Assembly (NCBI RefSeq): GCF_011927695.1 | Contig: NZ_JAATJE010000001.1 | Location: 496,001-560,000, forward strand | Source of the DNA: Sphingomonas jejuensis | Lineage (GTDB): Bacteria > Pseudomonadota > Alphaproteobacteria > Sphingomonadales > Sphingomonadaceae | DNA length: 64,000 nt | Direction of reading: 5' to 3' | Part shown: piece by piece, positions 26,454 through 35,209 of the stretch | How the letters are laid out: each line of letters opens with the position of its first letter | Position numbering within the stretch: position 1 is the stretch's first letter | The notes under the pieces: model-generated | Told to the model about the DNA's origin: nothing | The model's input: the letters and a program-made list of their open reading frames with translations, nothing else | Databases searched by the model: none | Position numbers and translations under genes: made by a program

Positions 26454-26899
26454 CGGGGAAGGGCTCCGGTCTGGCAAAGGGCTTCGTGGACGGCAATGCC
26501 GGTGGCGACCGACAGGTTGAGCGAACGCAGCCCGGGTGCGATCGGGATGCGCGCCGCGATCGCCGCGGCCGCGCGTGCAACCGGTGTCGCGCCCGACCCC
26601 TCCGATCCCATCAGCAGGATGTCGTCGGCCGAAAAGGCGACGTCGGACAGCGCGGTGTCGCCGTGGGTGGTGAGGAGAACGATGCGGCCGGGCCGCGCCG
26701 CCCGGAACGCCGCCCAATCGGCATGGCGGCTGACATCCACGCGGTCGGCATAGTCCATGCCGGCGCGCCGCACCCGCGCATCGCTCCAGGCGAAGCCCAA
26801 CGGTTCGATGATGTCGACCGGCACCGCGAAGCAGGCGGCAAGCCGCAGCACGGCGCCCACGTTGCCGGCGATTTCCGGCTGTTCCAGCGCGATCCGCAT
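26450..26899 (-). CDS. trmL: tRNA (cytidine/uridine-34-2'-O)-methyltransferase
   Basis: This is a 149-residue SPOUT methyltransferase that modifies the wobble ribose of tRNA-Leu. Motifs are IALEQPEIAGNVGAVLRLA (N-terminal), ILLMGSEGSG and LRSLNLSVATGIAVHEAL, the knotted SAM site. The length equals that of E. coli TrmL. It is first in a coupled run with hemF, and divergent from petA across 184 bp. Confidence 0.93.
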   Translation of the reverse strand: MRIALEQPEIAGNVGAVLRLAACFAVPVDIIEPLGFAWSDARVRRAGMDYADRVDVSRHADWAAFRAARPGRIVLLTTHGDTALSDVAFSADDILLMGSEGSGATPVARAAAAIAARIPIAPGLRSLNLSVATGIAVHEALCQTGALPR

Positions 26900-27083
26900 G
26901 CGTCCCTTTGGCGCGCGGGCCGCCGGCTCACAAGCCTGTCAAATTGATGTTGGCAAGTTGGCGGGGTGGAGGCTATCAGGCCGCCGACCGCCGTCGTGAT
27001 GGACGGCCGCGCTTTGGAACAACCCGGAACGGATTCGGACAGCCAGGGCGCGAGGACTTGTTGCGCAAGGGCTTTATCGAACC

Positions 27084-27689
27084 ATGGCCACGACGACCGA
27101 TCACGGCGGGCTTCCGGACAACACGCCGCGCGAAGGGCTGGGAGACACCCCCGTCACGTCCGCGGGCGACGCCGTTCGTCGCCGTGACTTCATCAACATC
27201 GCCGCCGTCAGCTTCGCGGGCGTCGGCGCGGGCGTTGTGGCGCTGCCGCTGATCAACCAGATGAACCCGGCGGCCGACGTGCTTGCGCTGTCCACGATCG
27301 AGGTGGACGTGTCGCAGATCCCGGCCGGCCAGGCGGTCAAGACGGAGTTCCGCCGCCAGCCGCTGTTCGTGCGCCACCTGACCCCGCAGGAAATCGCCGC
27401 CGCCAACGCGGTGTCCGTCGCGTCGCTGCGCGATCCGCAGACGCTCGCCGAGCGCACCAAGGAGGGCAAAAGCCAGTGGCTCGTCACCATGGGCGTATGC
27501 ACCCATCTGGGCTGCGTCCCGCTCGGCGCGGCGGAAGGTGAGAACCGCGGTGAGTTCGGCGGCTATTTCTGCCCGTGCCACGGGTCGCACTACGACACCG
27601 CGGCGCGCATCCGGAAGGGGCCGGCGCCGCTGAACCTCGAGGTGCCGGAATATGCATTCACGTCCGACACCGTGATCCAAGTCGGCTGA
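27084..27689 (+). CDS. petA: Ubiquinol-cytochrome c reductase, Rieske iron-sulfur subunit
   Basis: This is the 201-residue Rieske subunit of complex III. The N-terminal twin-arginine anchor [20 protein letters not shown] sits near residue 33. The 2Fe-2S ligands are CTHLGC (near 138) and CPCHGS (near 162). It passes electrons from quinol to cytochrome c1. The Shine-Dalgarno site is weak. It is the first gene of petA-petB-petC, all co-directional with gaps of 13 and 15 bp. Confidence 0.96.
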   Translation: MATTTDHGGLPDNTPREGLGDTPVTSAGDAVRRRDFINIAAVSFAGVGAGVVALPLINQMNPAADVLALSTIEVDVSQIPAGQAVKTEFRRQPLFVRHLTPQEIAAANAVSVASLRDPQTLAERTKEGKSQWLVTMGVCTHLGCVPLGAAEGENRGEFGGYFCPCHGSHYDTAARIRKGPAPLNLEVPEYAFTSDTVIQVG

Positions 27690-27702
27690 GGAAGACAGAA
27701 AG

Positions 27703-29013
27703 ATGAGCTTTCCCTGGGCTGAGCAGTACAAGCCGAAGCACCCGCTGATGCAGTGGGTGGATGACCGGCTTCCGGTGCCGCGGCTGGTCTACAACGCGGT
27801 GGGCGCGGGCTATCCAGTGCCGCGCAACCTCAACTTCTTCTGGAACTTCGGCGTGCTCGCGGGCGCGGCCCTGGCCGTGCAGATCATCACCGGCATCGTG
27901 CTGGCGATGAGCTATGCCGCCAATGCCGGCGTCGCGTTCGACAGCGTCGAGCGCATCATGCGCGACGTCAACTCCGGCTGGCTGCTGCGCTATGCGCACG
28001 CCAACGGCGCGTCGATGTTCTTCATCGTGGTCTACCTCCACATCTTCCGCGGCCTCTACTACGGATCGTACAAGGCCCCGCGTGAGATGGTGTGGCTCCT
28101 TGGTCTGGTCATCTACCTGCTGATGATGGCCACCGCCTTCATGGGCTATGTGCTTCCCTGGGGCCAGATGAGCTTCTGGGGTGCCAAGGTGATCACCGGC
28201 CTGTTCTCGGCCATCCCGCTGGTCGGCGAGCCGATTCAAGTGTGGCTGCTCGGCGGCTTCGCGCCGGATAACGCCGCGCTCAACCGCTTCTTCTCGCTCC
28301 ACTACCTGCTGCCGTTCGTCATCGCCGGCGTGATCGTGCTCCACATTTGGGCGCTGCACATCCCGGGGTCGAACAATCCGACCGGCATCGAGGTGAAGGG
28401 TCCGCAGGATACCGTGCCCTTCCACCCCTATTACACGGCCAAGGACGGCTTCGGGTTGGGCGTGTTCCTGCTGGTGTTCGCCGCGTTGATCTTCTTCGCG
28501 CCGAACTTCCTGGGCCATCCGGACAACTACATCCCGGCCAACCCGCTCTCCACGCCCGCGCACATCGTGCCCGAATGGTATTTCTGGCCCTTCTACGCGA
28601 TCCTGCGCGCCTTCACCGTCGACATCCTGTTCGTGCCCGCAAAGCTGATGGGCGTGCTGGCGATGTTCTCGGCCATCCTGCTGCTGTTCTTCCTGCCGTG
28701 GCTCGACCGGTCGCCGGTGCGCTCCAGCAACTATCGCCCGATCTACAAGAAGTTCTTCTGGTTCGGCCTCATCCCGACGGTGCTCGCACTAGGCTACCTG
28801 GGCGGCGCGCCGGCTGAAGAGCCCTACGTCATGCTGTCGCAGTTCTTCGCGGCCTATTATTTCGCACACTTCCTCATCATCATTCCGATCATCTCGCGCA
28901 TCGAGCGTCCGCTCCCCATGCCGGGTTCGATCACGGACGCGGTGCTGAAGGGGCAGAGCGGCTCCACCATCTCGACCAGCACGCAGACCGCGCAGACGGC
29001 GCCGGCGGCTTAA
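27703..29013 (+). CDS. petB: Cytochrome b of the bc1 complex
   Basis: This is a 436-residue membrane protein with eight helices that carries haems bL and bH and the quinol sites. The PEWY-type motif is visible ([16 protein letters not shown]). Histidine ligands lie in helices B and D ([22 protein letters not shown] is split across them; [13 protein letters not shown]). [15 protein letters not shown] is the Qo-site cd helix. The Ser/Thr/Gln-rich C-terminal tail of about 30 residues is unremarkable for alphaproteobacteria. It sits between petA and petC. Confidence 0.97.
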   Translation: MSFPWAEQYKPKHPLMQWVDDRLPVPRLVYNAVGAGYPVPRNLNFFWNFGVLAGAALAVQIITGIVLAMSYAANAGVAFDSVERIMRDVNSGWLLRYAHANGASMFFIVVYLHIFRGLYYGSYKAPREMVWLLGLVIYLLMMATAFMGYVLPWGQMSFWGAKVITGLFSAIPLVGEPIQVWLLGGFAPDNAALNRFFSLHYLLPFVIAGVIVLHIWALHIPGSNNPTGIEVKGPQDTVPFHPYYTAKDGFGLGVFLLVFAALIFFAPNFLGHPDNYIPANPLSTPAHIVPEWYFWPFYAILRAFTVDILFVPAKLMGVLAMFSAILLLFFLPWLDRSPVRSSNYRPIYKKFFWFGLIPTVLALGYLGGAPAEEPYVMLSQFFAAYYFAHFLIIIPIISRIERPLPMPGSITDAVLKGQSGSTISTSTQTAQTAPAA

Positions 29014-29028
29014 GGGGAACGACGTCTC

Positions 29029-29883
29029 ATGGTTCGCATTGTCGGCATCCTCGTCGGCCTCGGCTTCGTCGGCGCGCTGCTGATCTCGCTCGTCTCGGGC
29101 CTGATCACCTACATCTCGGAGCCCGCCGTGGAGACGGCGGAGCACGCCTTCCACCTCCATCCCAAGGAGGTGCACTTCGCATCGGACGGCCCGACCGGCC
29201 ATTTTGATCGCCAGCAGCTGCAGCGCGGCTTTAAGGTGTATCGCGAGGTCTGCTCGGCCTGCCATTCGATGCGGCTGGTGGCCTTCCGCGATCTGGAGGC
29301 GCTGGGCTACAGCGAGGCCGAGGTGAAGGCGATCGCCACCCAGTGGCCGGTGCCGTCGCCCTCGATCAACCCCGACACGGGCGAGGCCGCGACGCGTCCG
29401 TCGGTCCCGGCCGATCGCATCCCGCCGCCCTACCCGAACGAGGTCGCCTCGCGCGCGGCGAACAACAATGCGCTGCCGCCCGACCTGTCGCTGATCTCCA
29501 AGTCGCGCCATGGCGGCGCCGCCTACATCTACTCGCTCCTGACCGGATACCGCGATCCCGCGACCTACCGGAACGAAGAGGGTGAGGCGCTGCCGGCCGA
29601 GAGCCAGCCGGGCCAGGGGCTGCACTTCAATCCCTATTTCGCGAACCTCAACATCGCGATGGCGCCGCCGCTGACCTCCACCGGTCAGGTGACCTATGCG
29701 GATGGCACCACGTCCACCGTCGATCAGATGGCGCGCGACGTGTCGGCCTTCCTGGTGTGGACGGCGGAGCCGAAGCTGGAGAGCCGCCACTCGACCGGCA
29801 TCGCGGTGATGATCTTCCTGCTGATCTTCACCGGCCTGGCCTGGATGGCGTACCGCAACATCTGGGCGGGCGTGAAGCACTAA
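29029..29883 (+). CDS. petC: Cytochrome c1 of the bc1 complex
   Basis: This is a 284-residue membrane-anchored c-type cytochrome. An N-terminal hydrophobic segment is followed by the haem site CSACH (near residue 76), with the Met ligand probably in the NIAMAPPL segment. One C-terminal helix (AVMIFLLIFTGLAWMAY) anchors the protein. It hands electrons from the Rieske centre to soluble or membrane cytochrome c. It is last gene of petABC, followed by a strong terminator. Confidence 0.96.
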   Translation: MVRIVGILVGLGFVGALLISLVSGLITYISEPAVETAEHAFHLHPKEVHFASDGPTGHFDRQQLQRGFKVYREVCSACHSMRLVAFRDLEALGYSEAEVKAIATQWPVPSPSINPDTGEAATRPSVPADRIPPPYPNEVASRAANNNALPPDLSLISKSRHGGAAYIYSLLTGYRDPATYRNEEGEALPAESQPGQGLHFNPYFANLNIAMAPPLTSTGQVTYADGTTSTVDQMARDVSAFLVWTAEPKLESRHSTGIAVMIFLLIFTGLAWMAYRNIWAGVKH

Positions 29884-29906
29884 GGCCGATCCAGCCGATC
29901 ATCTGG

Positions 29907-29940
29907 CGGGGCGGACGGGGCGGTGGCCTCGTCCGCCCCG
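29907..29940 (+). terminator. Terminator of petABC
   Basis: Perfect 10-bp arms CGGGGCGGAC (29907-29916) and GTCCGCCCCG (29931-29940), with a 14-nt loop, are followed by TTGCCGTT. The T-run is poor, so termination may be partial. It also faces the convergent MaoC gene. Confidence 0.6.
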
Positions 29941-29947
29941 TTGCCGT

Positions 29948-30400
29948 TCAGGACGGCCGCGTGCGGACCATCACCAGCGCGGTGAAGCGGCAGACCGGCT
30001 CGTCACCCTGCCGCAGCACGGTGGTACGGACCTGAAGGCGCCCCAGACCCGGCCGTCCTTCGGACAGGCGCGCGTCGATCACCTCCGTTTCCAGGGACAG
30101 CAGGTCGCCGGGCTTGACCGGCTTCAGCCATCGCAATTCATCGATGCCGGAGGCGCCGAGCGCAGCCGGGTCGCCGCCCTCCGGCATCTCCGCGACCAGC
30201 ATCGCCATCGCCATTGCGGTGACATGCCACCCGCTCGCCGTCAGCCCACCGAAATAGGGGTGCGCGCGCCCGCCTTCTTCCGACAGGTGAAAGGGCTGCG
30301 GGTCATAGCGCCTGGCGAAATCGACGACCCCCTGTGCGGTGACCTCGTAGCGGCCGAAGCGCCGGACCTGACCAACCTGATAGTCCTCGAACCATGGCAT
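29948..30400 (-). CDS. MaoC family (hot-dog) dehydratase-like protein
   Basis: This is a 150-residue single hot-dog protein. FARRYDPQPFHLSEE is the hydratase-2 signature, with Asp and His as the catalytic pair (D-x-x-x-x-H). GLTASGWHVTAMAM and KPVKPGDLLSLETEVI are the expected following segments. Such proteins hydrate enoyl-CoA substrates in fatty-acid or polyhydroxyalkanoate routes; the exact substrate is not readable. It is a lone gene, convergent with petC. Confidence 0.85.
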   Translation of the reverse strand: MPWFEDYQVGQVRRFGRYEVTAQGVVDFARRYDPQPFHLSEEGGRAHPYFGGLTASGWHVTAMAMAMLVAEMPEGGDPAALGASGIDELRWLKPVKPGDLLSLETEVIDARLSEGRPGLGRLQVRTTVLRQGDEPVCRFTALVMVRTRPS

Positions 30401-30424
30401 GCGCGGCTTCCTTCTCGTGGGGCC

Positions 30425-30720
30425 TCAAATCGCGCCGGGACCCTGCGGGAATGTCTTCACCTCGAAGATGTGGCCATCCGGCGAGCGAAATTAGAGCCAT
30501 TCATGTCCGTTCGACGAATCGATCTCACCGATGATCTCGGCTCCGCCACGGATCAGCTCCTCGCGTGCCGCACGGACGTCATCCACTTCGAAAGCGACGG
30601 TGGGTGGCGTGTTGAGGGGCGGCCACGTCCATAGCAGCCGAAGATCTCCAGCTCCTGCCCCTCAGCGACGCGCATAATCGCCCGTGCCGATCCCCACCCC
30701 GGAAAGGCCCCGGACCCGCA
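30425..30720 (-). pseudogene. Decayed VOC/glyoxalase-like gene
   Basis: The minus strand still encodes a recognisable VOC tail, but in two frames. Frame A gives ARAIMRVAEGQELEIFGCYG. After a C-run at 30616-30619, frame B gives LNTPPTVAFEVDDV, REELIRGGAEIIGEI and HEWL, then an in-frame TAA (30491-30493), then FRSPDGHIFEVKTF to the TGA at 30425. One added C would restore the first join. The N-terminal 25 or so residues are missing, because the piece abuts the ychF stop. These lesions argue for a dead gene. Confidence 0.75.
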
Positions 30721-31821
30721 TCAAACGTTGAAGCGGAACAGCAGCACGTCGCCGTCGGCGACCACATAATCCTTGCCTTCGGAGCGGAGCTTGCCCGCAT
30801 CGCGCGCGCCCGTTTCGCCGCCCAGCGCGACATAGTCGTCATAGGCGATCGTCTCGGCACGGATGAAGCCGCGCTCGAAGTCGGAGTGGATGACGCCCGC
30901 CGCCTCGGGCGCGCGCGCGCCCTTGAACACGGTCCAGGCGCGCGCCTCCTTCGGCCCCACCGTGAAGAAGGTGATGAGGTCGAGCAGCGCGTAACCGGCA
31001 CGGATCACGCGCGCGAGGCCGGTCTCCTCCAGCCCCAGGTCCGACAGGAACTCGGCCCGGTCGGCGGGGTCGAGTGTGACGATCTCCGCCTCGATCGCGG
31101 CGGACACCACCACCGCCTGCGCGCCTTCCGCCGCTGCCTTCTCGAACACGCGGGCGGACAGTGCATTGCCGTTGGCGGCATCGCTCTCGTCGACATTGCA
31201 GACATAGAGCACGGGCTTACCGGTCAGCAGCTGCGCCTGCTCAAGGATGCGTCGCTCCTCCTCGTCTCCGACGCTGGTCAGCCGCGCGGGCTTGCCGTCG
31301 CGCAGAAGGTCGAGCGCACGGCCCAGCACCACGGCGGCGGCCTTGGCGTCCTTGTCGCCCTGCTGCCCCTTTTTGGCGAGGTTGGGCACGCGCTTCTCGA
31401 GGCTTTCCAGGTCCGCCAGCATCAGCTCGGTCTCGACCGTCTCGGCATCGGCGATCGGGTCGACCTTGCCCTCGACATGGGTAACGTCGCCGTCCTCGAA
31501 GCAGCGGAGCACATGGACGATCGCGTCCACCTCCCGGATGTTGCCCAGAAACTGGTTGCCCAACCCCTCGCCCTTCGACGCGCCCCGCACCAGCCCGGCG
31601 ATGTCGACGAAGCCGAGCTGCGTCTCGATGGTCTTGGCCGAGTTTGCGATCGCCGCCAGCTTGGTAATGCGCGGGTCGGGCACGGCGACTTGGCCGACAT
31701 TGGGTTCGATCGTGCAGAAGGGATAGTTGGCCGCCTGCGCCGCGGCCGTTTCCGTCAGCGCGTTGAAGAGCGTCGACTTGCCGACGTTCGGCAGTCCGAC
31801 GATGCCGCAGCGGAAACCCAT
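30721..31821 (-). CDS. ychF: YchF/OLA1 family redox-responsive ATPase
   Basis: This is a 366-residue Obg-class P-loop protein that prefers ATP. It has G1 GLPNVGKST at residue 8, G3 VDIAGLVRGAS, the altered G4 (NVDE in YVCNVDE) typical of YchF, a coiled coil (about 130-200) and a C-terminal TGS domain ending in FRFNV. It binds ribosomes and is linked to stress and translation control. The start MGFRCGIVGLP is standard for the family. Its stop is directly followed by the VOC remnant. Confidence 0.96.
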   Translation of the reverse strand: MGFRCGIVGLPNVGKSTLFNALTETAAAQAANYPFCTIEPNVGQVAVPDPRITKLAAIANSAKTIETQLGFVDIAGLVRGASKGEGLGNQFLGNIREVDAIVHVLRCFEDGDVTHVEGKVDPIADAETVETELMLADLESLEKRVPNLAKKGQQGDKDAKAAAVVLGRALDLLRDGKPARLTSVGDEEERRILEQAQLLTGKPVLYVCNVDESDAANGNALSARVFEKAAAEGAQAVVVSAAIEAEIVTLDPADRAEFLSDLGLEETGLARVIRAGYALLDLITFFTVGPKEARAWTVFKGARAPEAAGVIHSDFERGFIRAETIAYDDYVALGGETGARDAGKLRSEGKDYVVADGDVLLFRFNV

Positions 31822-31992
31822 GATCGATCCTTGATTGAAGCGCAGGGCGGAGGCGCCCGGTCGCGGGGGAATAGCGATGCGGCCACCGGATTGCCAGTTG
31901 CCACGCATGTCGGCGCGCGGGCAGGGGAGACGGGTGACGCAGCACCGCCGCCCGACCGCCGCTCCGCCCCGCAGCGGCCGAAGGCTCGCGGC

Positions 31993-33648
31993 TTGATCGT
32001 CTATGGCGATCAGGAGCGGTGGTCGACCGTCGCCGAAGAATGCGCCCGCATCGTCGCGGCTCGGGCGTCGCTCACGGGGGCGGGGCTCGACTGGCACGGC
32101 GCCCTTGCCCGATTGCTTCTGGAGGTCGCCGGGCTGCTGCAGGGCATCGCCGACCTCGAAATGGAGCAGGCTGGGGGGCGCGACACCGGGTCGCCGCGCC
32201 AAGGTGGGCTGATGCGCACGCTGATCACGCTGGCGGGGGCGCTCGACCGCTCCTGGCAGAGCGGCTTTGCCGATCAGTCGCTGCCGCCGCTCGATCTCTG
32301 CGCCGCCACCGACGAGCCGATCTGCGTCCGCAGGCCCGAAGGCTTCGCCTTCTACGCGCTCTATCCGGAACTCCATGCCGCCGCCGCCCGCGTGCTTGAG
32401 CCGGGAACGCAGGTGATCGGCCTGCGCAGCATCGGCACCGCGCTCGCCCCCATCGTTGCGGCTGCGGCAGGCAGCGATGCCGCAGCGACGCTCCGGCCGG
32501 TCGGGCATCCGTTCGGCCGCGCGCCGGCGGTCGGTGAGACGTTGGCCACCAAAATTACCACCGGAGCGGTCGCGATCGTCGACGAAGGCCCGGGGCTGTC
32601 CGGCAGCTCGATCCTCGGCACGGTTGATTGGCTGGAGGAGCGGGGCGTCGGGCTCGACCACATTGCGGTTCTTCCCAGTCACGCCGGTTCCCCCGGCCAC
32701 GCGGCGAGCGAGCACGGTCGCGCGCGCTGGAGCCGCTTGAGGCGGTACGTCGCCTCCTTTGACGACGTGGTGCTGGAGGGGCGCAACCCGCTCGCCAGCT
32801 GGTTCCAAGACCTGACCGGCCCGCCTTTGGCCCCGCTGGAGGATGTCGCCGGCGGCCGGTGGCGCCGGCATGTCGGACGGCCGGACCTGCCGGCACATCC
32901 CGGACGCGAGGCGCTGAAATGGCGGCTCGTCGCGGCAGGCGGCACCTTTCGCATCAAGTTCATCGGCCTAGATGCGGCCGGTGTGGCGGCTGGCGAGCGC
33001 GCTCGCTTCCTGGCCGAACGGGGACTGACGGTGGCGCCGCTCGCCCTGCGCTACGGCATGCTCCTGGAACGCTGGATCGACGATGCGATGTTCGGCCTGC
33101 CACCCGCCAGGAACCTCGATCTCCTGACCCGCTACCTCCGCGCGCGGGCGAACATGCCACCGCCGACACATGCCGGTGCCTCGCTCCGGACGCTTTCCAA
33201 AATGGCGCGCTTCAACCTCGCCACGGTCGTCGGGGAGGAGGCGGCGGCGGCGCTGCTTGCGCCATGGGGGGACGACCGGCTTGGCCGTCTTCAGGCGACG
33301 GTGCGACCGATCCATGTCGACGGGCGGCTGCATGACTGGGAATGGCTGCAGGTCGGCGGTCGCGTGCTGAAGACCGATGCGATCGACCATTCCCAGGCGC
33401 ACGATCTGGTCGGGCCGCAGGATGTCGCCTGGGACGTGGCTGGCGCGGCGATCGAGCATCACCTGGACGACGCTCAGGCCGATGCCTTGGCGGCCGCCCT
33501 AGGTACATCGGCGGAGCTCGTCGCCTTCTGTCGCCTGGCCTACCTCGCCTTCCAGCTCGGCTGGTGGTCCGAAACCGACGATCCCCAGGGCCGCGAACAG
33601 GCCCGGCGCTATGCCGCGCTTGCGCGTGAGATGGCCGAACAGCGTTAG
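31993..33648 (+). CDS. PRTase-like domain fused to a kinase-like domain, function unknown
   Basis: This is a protein of about 551 residues. The middle (about 140-240) resembles a phosphoribosyltransferase fold: VIGLRSIGTALAPIVAAAAG, then AIVDEGPGLSGSS in the position of a PRPP loop. The C-terminal third looks like a phosphotransferase lobe: FRIKFIGLD, YGMLLERWIDD, RPIHVDGRLHDWEWL, LKTDAIDHSQ and DVAWDVAGAAIE. The start is uncertain: no ATG lies before residue 55, and TTG 31993 is the best in-frame choice with a weak GAAGG upstream. It stands alone and is convergent with the DUF389 gene. Codon use looks native. No known pathway was recognised. Confidence 0.6.
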   Translation: MIVYGDQERWSTVAEECARIVAARASLTGAGLDWHGALARLLLEVAGLLQGIADLEMEQAGGRDTGSPRQGGLMRTLITLAGALDRSWQSGFADQSLPPLDLCAATDEPICVRRPEGFAFYALYPELHAAAARVLEPGTQVIGLRSIGTALAPIVAAAAGSDAAATLRPVGHPFGRAPAVGETLATKITTGAVAIVDEGPGLSGSSILGTVDWLEERGVGLDHIAVLPSHAGSPGHAASEHGRARWSRLRRYVASFDDVVLEGRNPLASWFQDLTGPPLAPLEDVAGGRWRRHVGRPDLPAHPGREALKWRLVAAGGTFRIKFIGLDAAGVAAGERARFLAERGLTVAPLALRYGMLLERWIDDAMFGLPPARNLDLLTRYLRARANMPPPTHAGASLRTLSKMARFNLATVVGEEAAAALLAPWGDDRLGRLQATVRPIHVDGRLHDWEWLQVGGRVLKTDAIDHSQAHDLVGPQDVAWDVAGAAIEHHLDDAQADALAAALGTSAELVAFCRLAYLAFQLGWWSETDDPQGREQARRYAALAREMAEQR

Positions 33649-35120
33649 GAAGGGGTTGCCGTCGTCGTCCAGCTGAGTGCCGCGCCGCCAACCGGTCCGG
33701 TCCCGGGGCCGCGGGTTGTTACGACGCCGCGCTCGCCGAGCGCGGCGCTCAGCAGCCCGACCTGAGCCGTGCTGCCGGAAATGCTGATGCCGTAGCCGAG
33801 CCGCGCGGCGCCCCATGCGGCTGTGTCGACGGCGCCCTGGTCGAACGCCTCGCCGACGAACGCAACGGTCGGGGGCGCCACCGGGGGTGGTACCAGCTCC
33901 ACCGTCCATCCCGACGCCGCCGCCCGCGCTTCCAGCGCGCGATAGGTGGCCAGCGTGGCGCCCGGCAGCGGTGCGGCCGGCGTGCGGATCCGGCGCGCCG
34001 CGTCGTCGACCATCAGGCTGTCCCGGCCCACTCCCATGATCGCCGCCACCTCGCGGGCGGTCGCCTCCGCCTCGCTCTCGATGCTGCTTGGGGTGGCGCG
34101 CGCTTGTGCTGCCTGGATCACCGCTGCACCCGCGTCGCTGGCGTCGGTGCCGACGCGATATTGCTGAATGCGGACGTCCACCTGACGATCAAGGCTGGAC
34201 TGCAGCGCGGTGCGCGCCTGCTGCTCGGCATCGCCGCGATAGCGCGGGGTCAGCACCACCGCGCTCACCCGGATCGGATCGCGCGCGAAATCCAGGTCCA
34301 GCTGGCTGACACGGGCCTGGCTCGGAAACAGCTGCTCGATCGCGCGGCGCGATGTGCTGCCGGCGCGGCCTTCCCAGGCAAGCTGGCGCAGCGACAGCCC
34401 CAGCGGGATCGCAAGCGCTGCCAGCGTGACGATCACCACCGTCAGCTGCATGGCCGTCTGATTGGGGGAAAGCTTCGGGCCGAAGCTGTAGAGCCGCGCC
34501 ATCACGGCGGCGGTCAGCGCGATCGTGACGAAGTTGGTGACGAACAGCAGCAGCGCCCCGCCGAACACGGGGCCGTTCAGCGTGGCGAGCCCGAAACCGA
34601 CGGTGGCGAGCGGCGGCATCAGCGCGGTCGCGATCGCCACGCCCACGATCGTCCCGGCCCGCCCGCGAATGGTCGCGTAGGATCCGGCAAGCGCCGAGAA
34701 CAAGGCGACGAGCAGGTCGAACAGGTTTGGCCGCGTGCGGGCGGCAAGCTCCGCCGTCAGGTTCTTCAGCGGCGACAACAGCACGATCGCGGCGCAGAAC
34801 AGCACGGCCAGCGCGGAGCCGGCCAGCAGCGCGAACAGCGCTCGGCGGATCTGCTTGGCATCCACTGTCGCCAGCGCGAAGCCCAGGCCGATGATCGGGC
34901 CCATCAGCGGAGAGATCAGCATCGCGCCGATCACCACCGCCGGTGAGGACAAGAGCAGCCCCAGCACCGCGATGCCGGCCGACATGGTCGTCATGAAAAG
35001 GTAGCGCGCGGACCAGCCGGCGTCGTCGTGCACACGCTCGTTTACATCGACATGGTCGACCGATCGGATCACTCGCGAGCGCCAATATCGGTCCGCAAGC
35101 GCGGTCGCACCAGCAATCAT
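33645..35120 (-). CDS. DUF389 (TIGR00341-like) membrane protein
   Basis: This is a 491-residue protein. The first half holds six or seven helices of DUF389, recognisable from VVIGAMLISPLMGPIIGLGFAL and ATALMPPLATVGFGLAT. The second half is soluble, with a periplasmic or cytoplasmic alpha/beta region (VVLTPRYRGDAEQQARTAL; EAEATAREVAAIMGV). DUF389 proteins are widespread, with no agreed function. It is convergent with the PRTase-like gene, with overlapping stop codons, and is separated from clpA by a terminator. Confidence 0.85.
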   Translation of the reverse strand: MIAGATALADRYWRSRVIRSVDHVDVNERVHDDAGWSARYLFMTTMSAGIAVLGLLLSSPAVVIGAMLISPLMGPIIGLGFALATVDAKQIRRALFALLAGSALAVLFCAAIVLLSPLKNLTAELAARTRPNLFDLLVALFSALAGSYATIRGRAGTIVGVAIATALMPPLATVGFGLATLNGPVFGGALLLFVTNFVTIALTAAVMARLYSFGPKLSPNQTAMQLTVVIVTLAALAIPLGLSLRQLAWEGRAGSTSRRAIEQLFPSQARVSQLDLDFARDPIRVSAVVLTPRYRGDAEQQARTALQSSLDRQVDVRIQQYRVGTDASDAGAAVIQAAQARATPSSIESEAEATAREVAAIMGVGRDSLMVDDAARRIRTPAAPLPGATLATYRALEARAAASGWTVELVPPPVAPPTVAFVGEAFDQGAVDTAAWGAARLGYGISISGSTAQVGLLSAALGERGVVTTRGPGTGPVGGAALSWTTTATPS

Positions 35121-35167
35121 GCTGCCGGTCTTAGCGTCGGTTTTCGGCCGTTGTCACCTGCAACGGC

Positions 35168-35198
35168 AAAGGGCGGACCCGCCGCAGCGGATCCGCCC
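35168..35198 (-). terminator. Terminator of clpA
   Basis: Seven-bp arms GGGCGGA (35171-35177) and TCCGCCC (35192-35198), with additional GG/CC pairing inside, are followed on the minus strand by TTT (35168-35170). It lies 12 bp past the clpA stop. Confidence 0.6.
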
Positions 35199-35209
35199 CC
35201 ATGCCGGGA

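Noticed and set aside
26900-27083. Search for a tRNA or riboswitch before petA
   Set aside because: No cloverleaf, T-loop or riboswitch core was found in the 184 bp.
30886-31990. Upstream extension of the PRTase/kinase-like frame to 920 codons
   Set aside because: The extra part is antisense to ychF and shows no protein-like features. The real start is near 31993.
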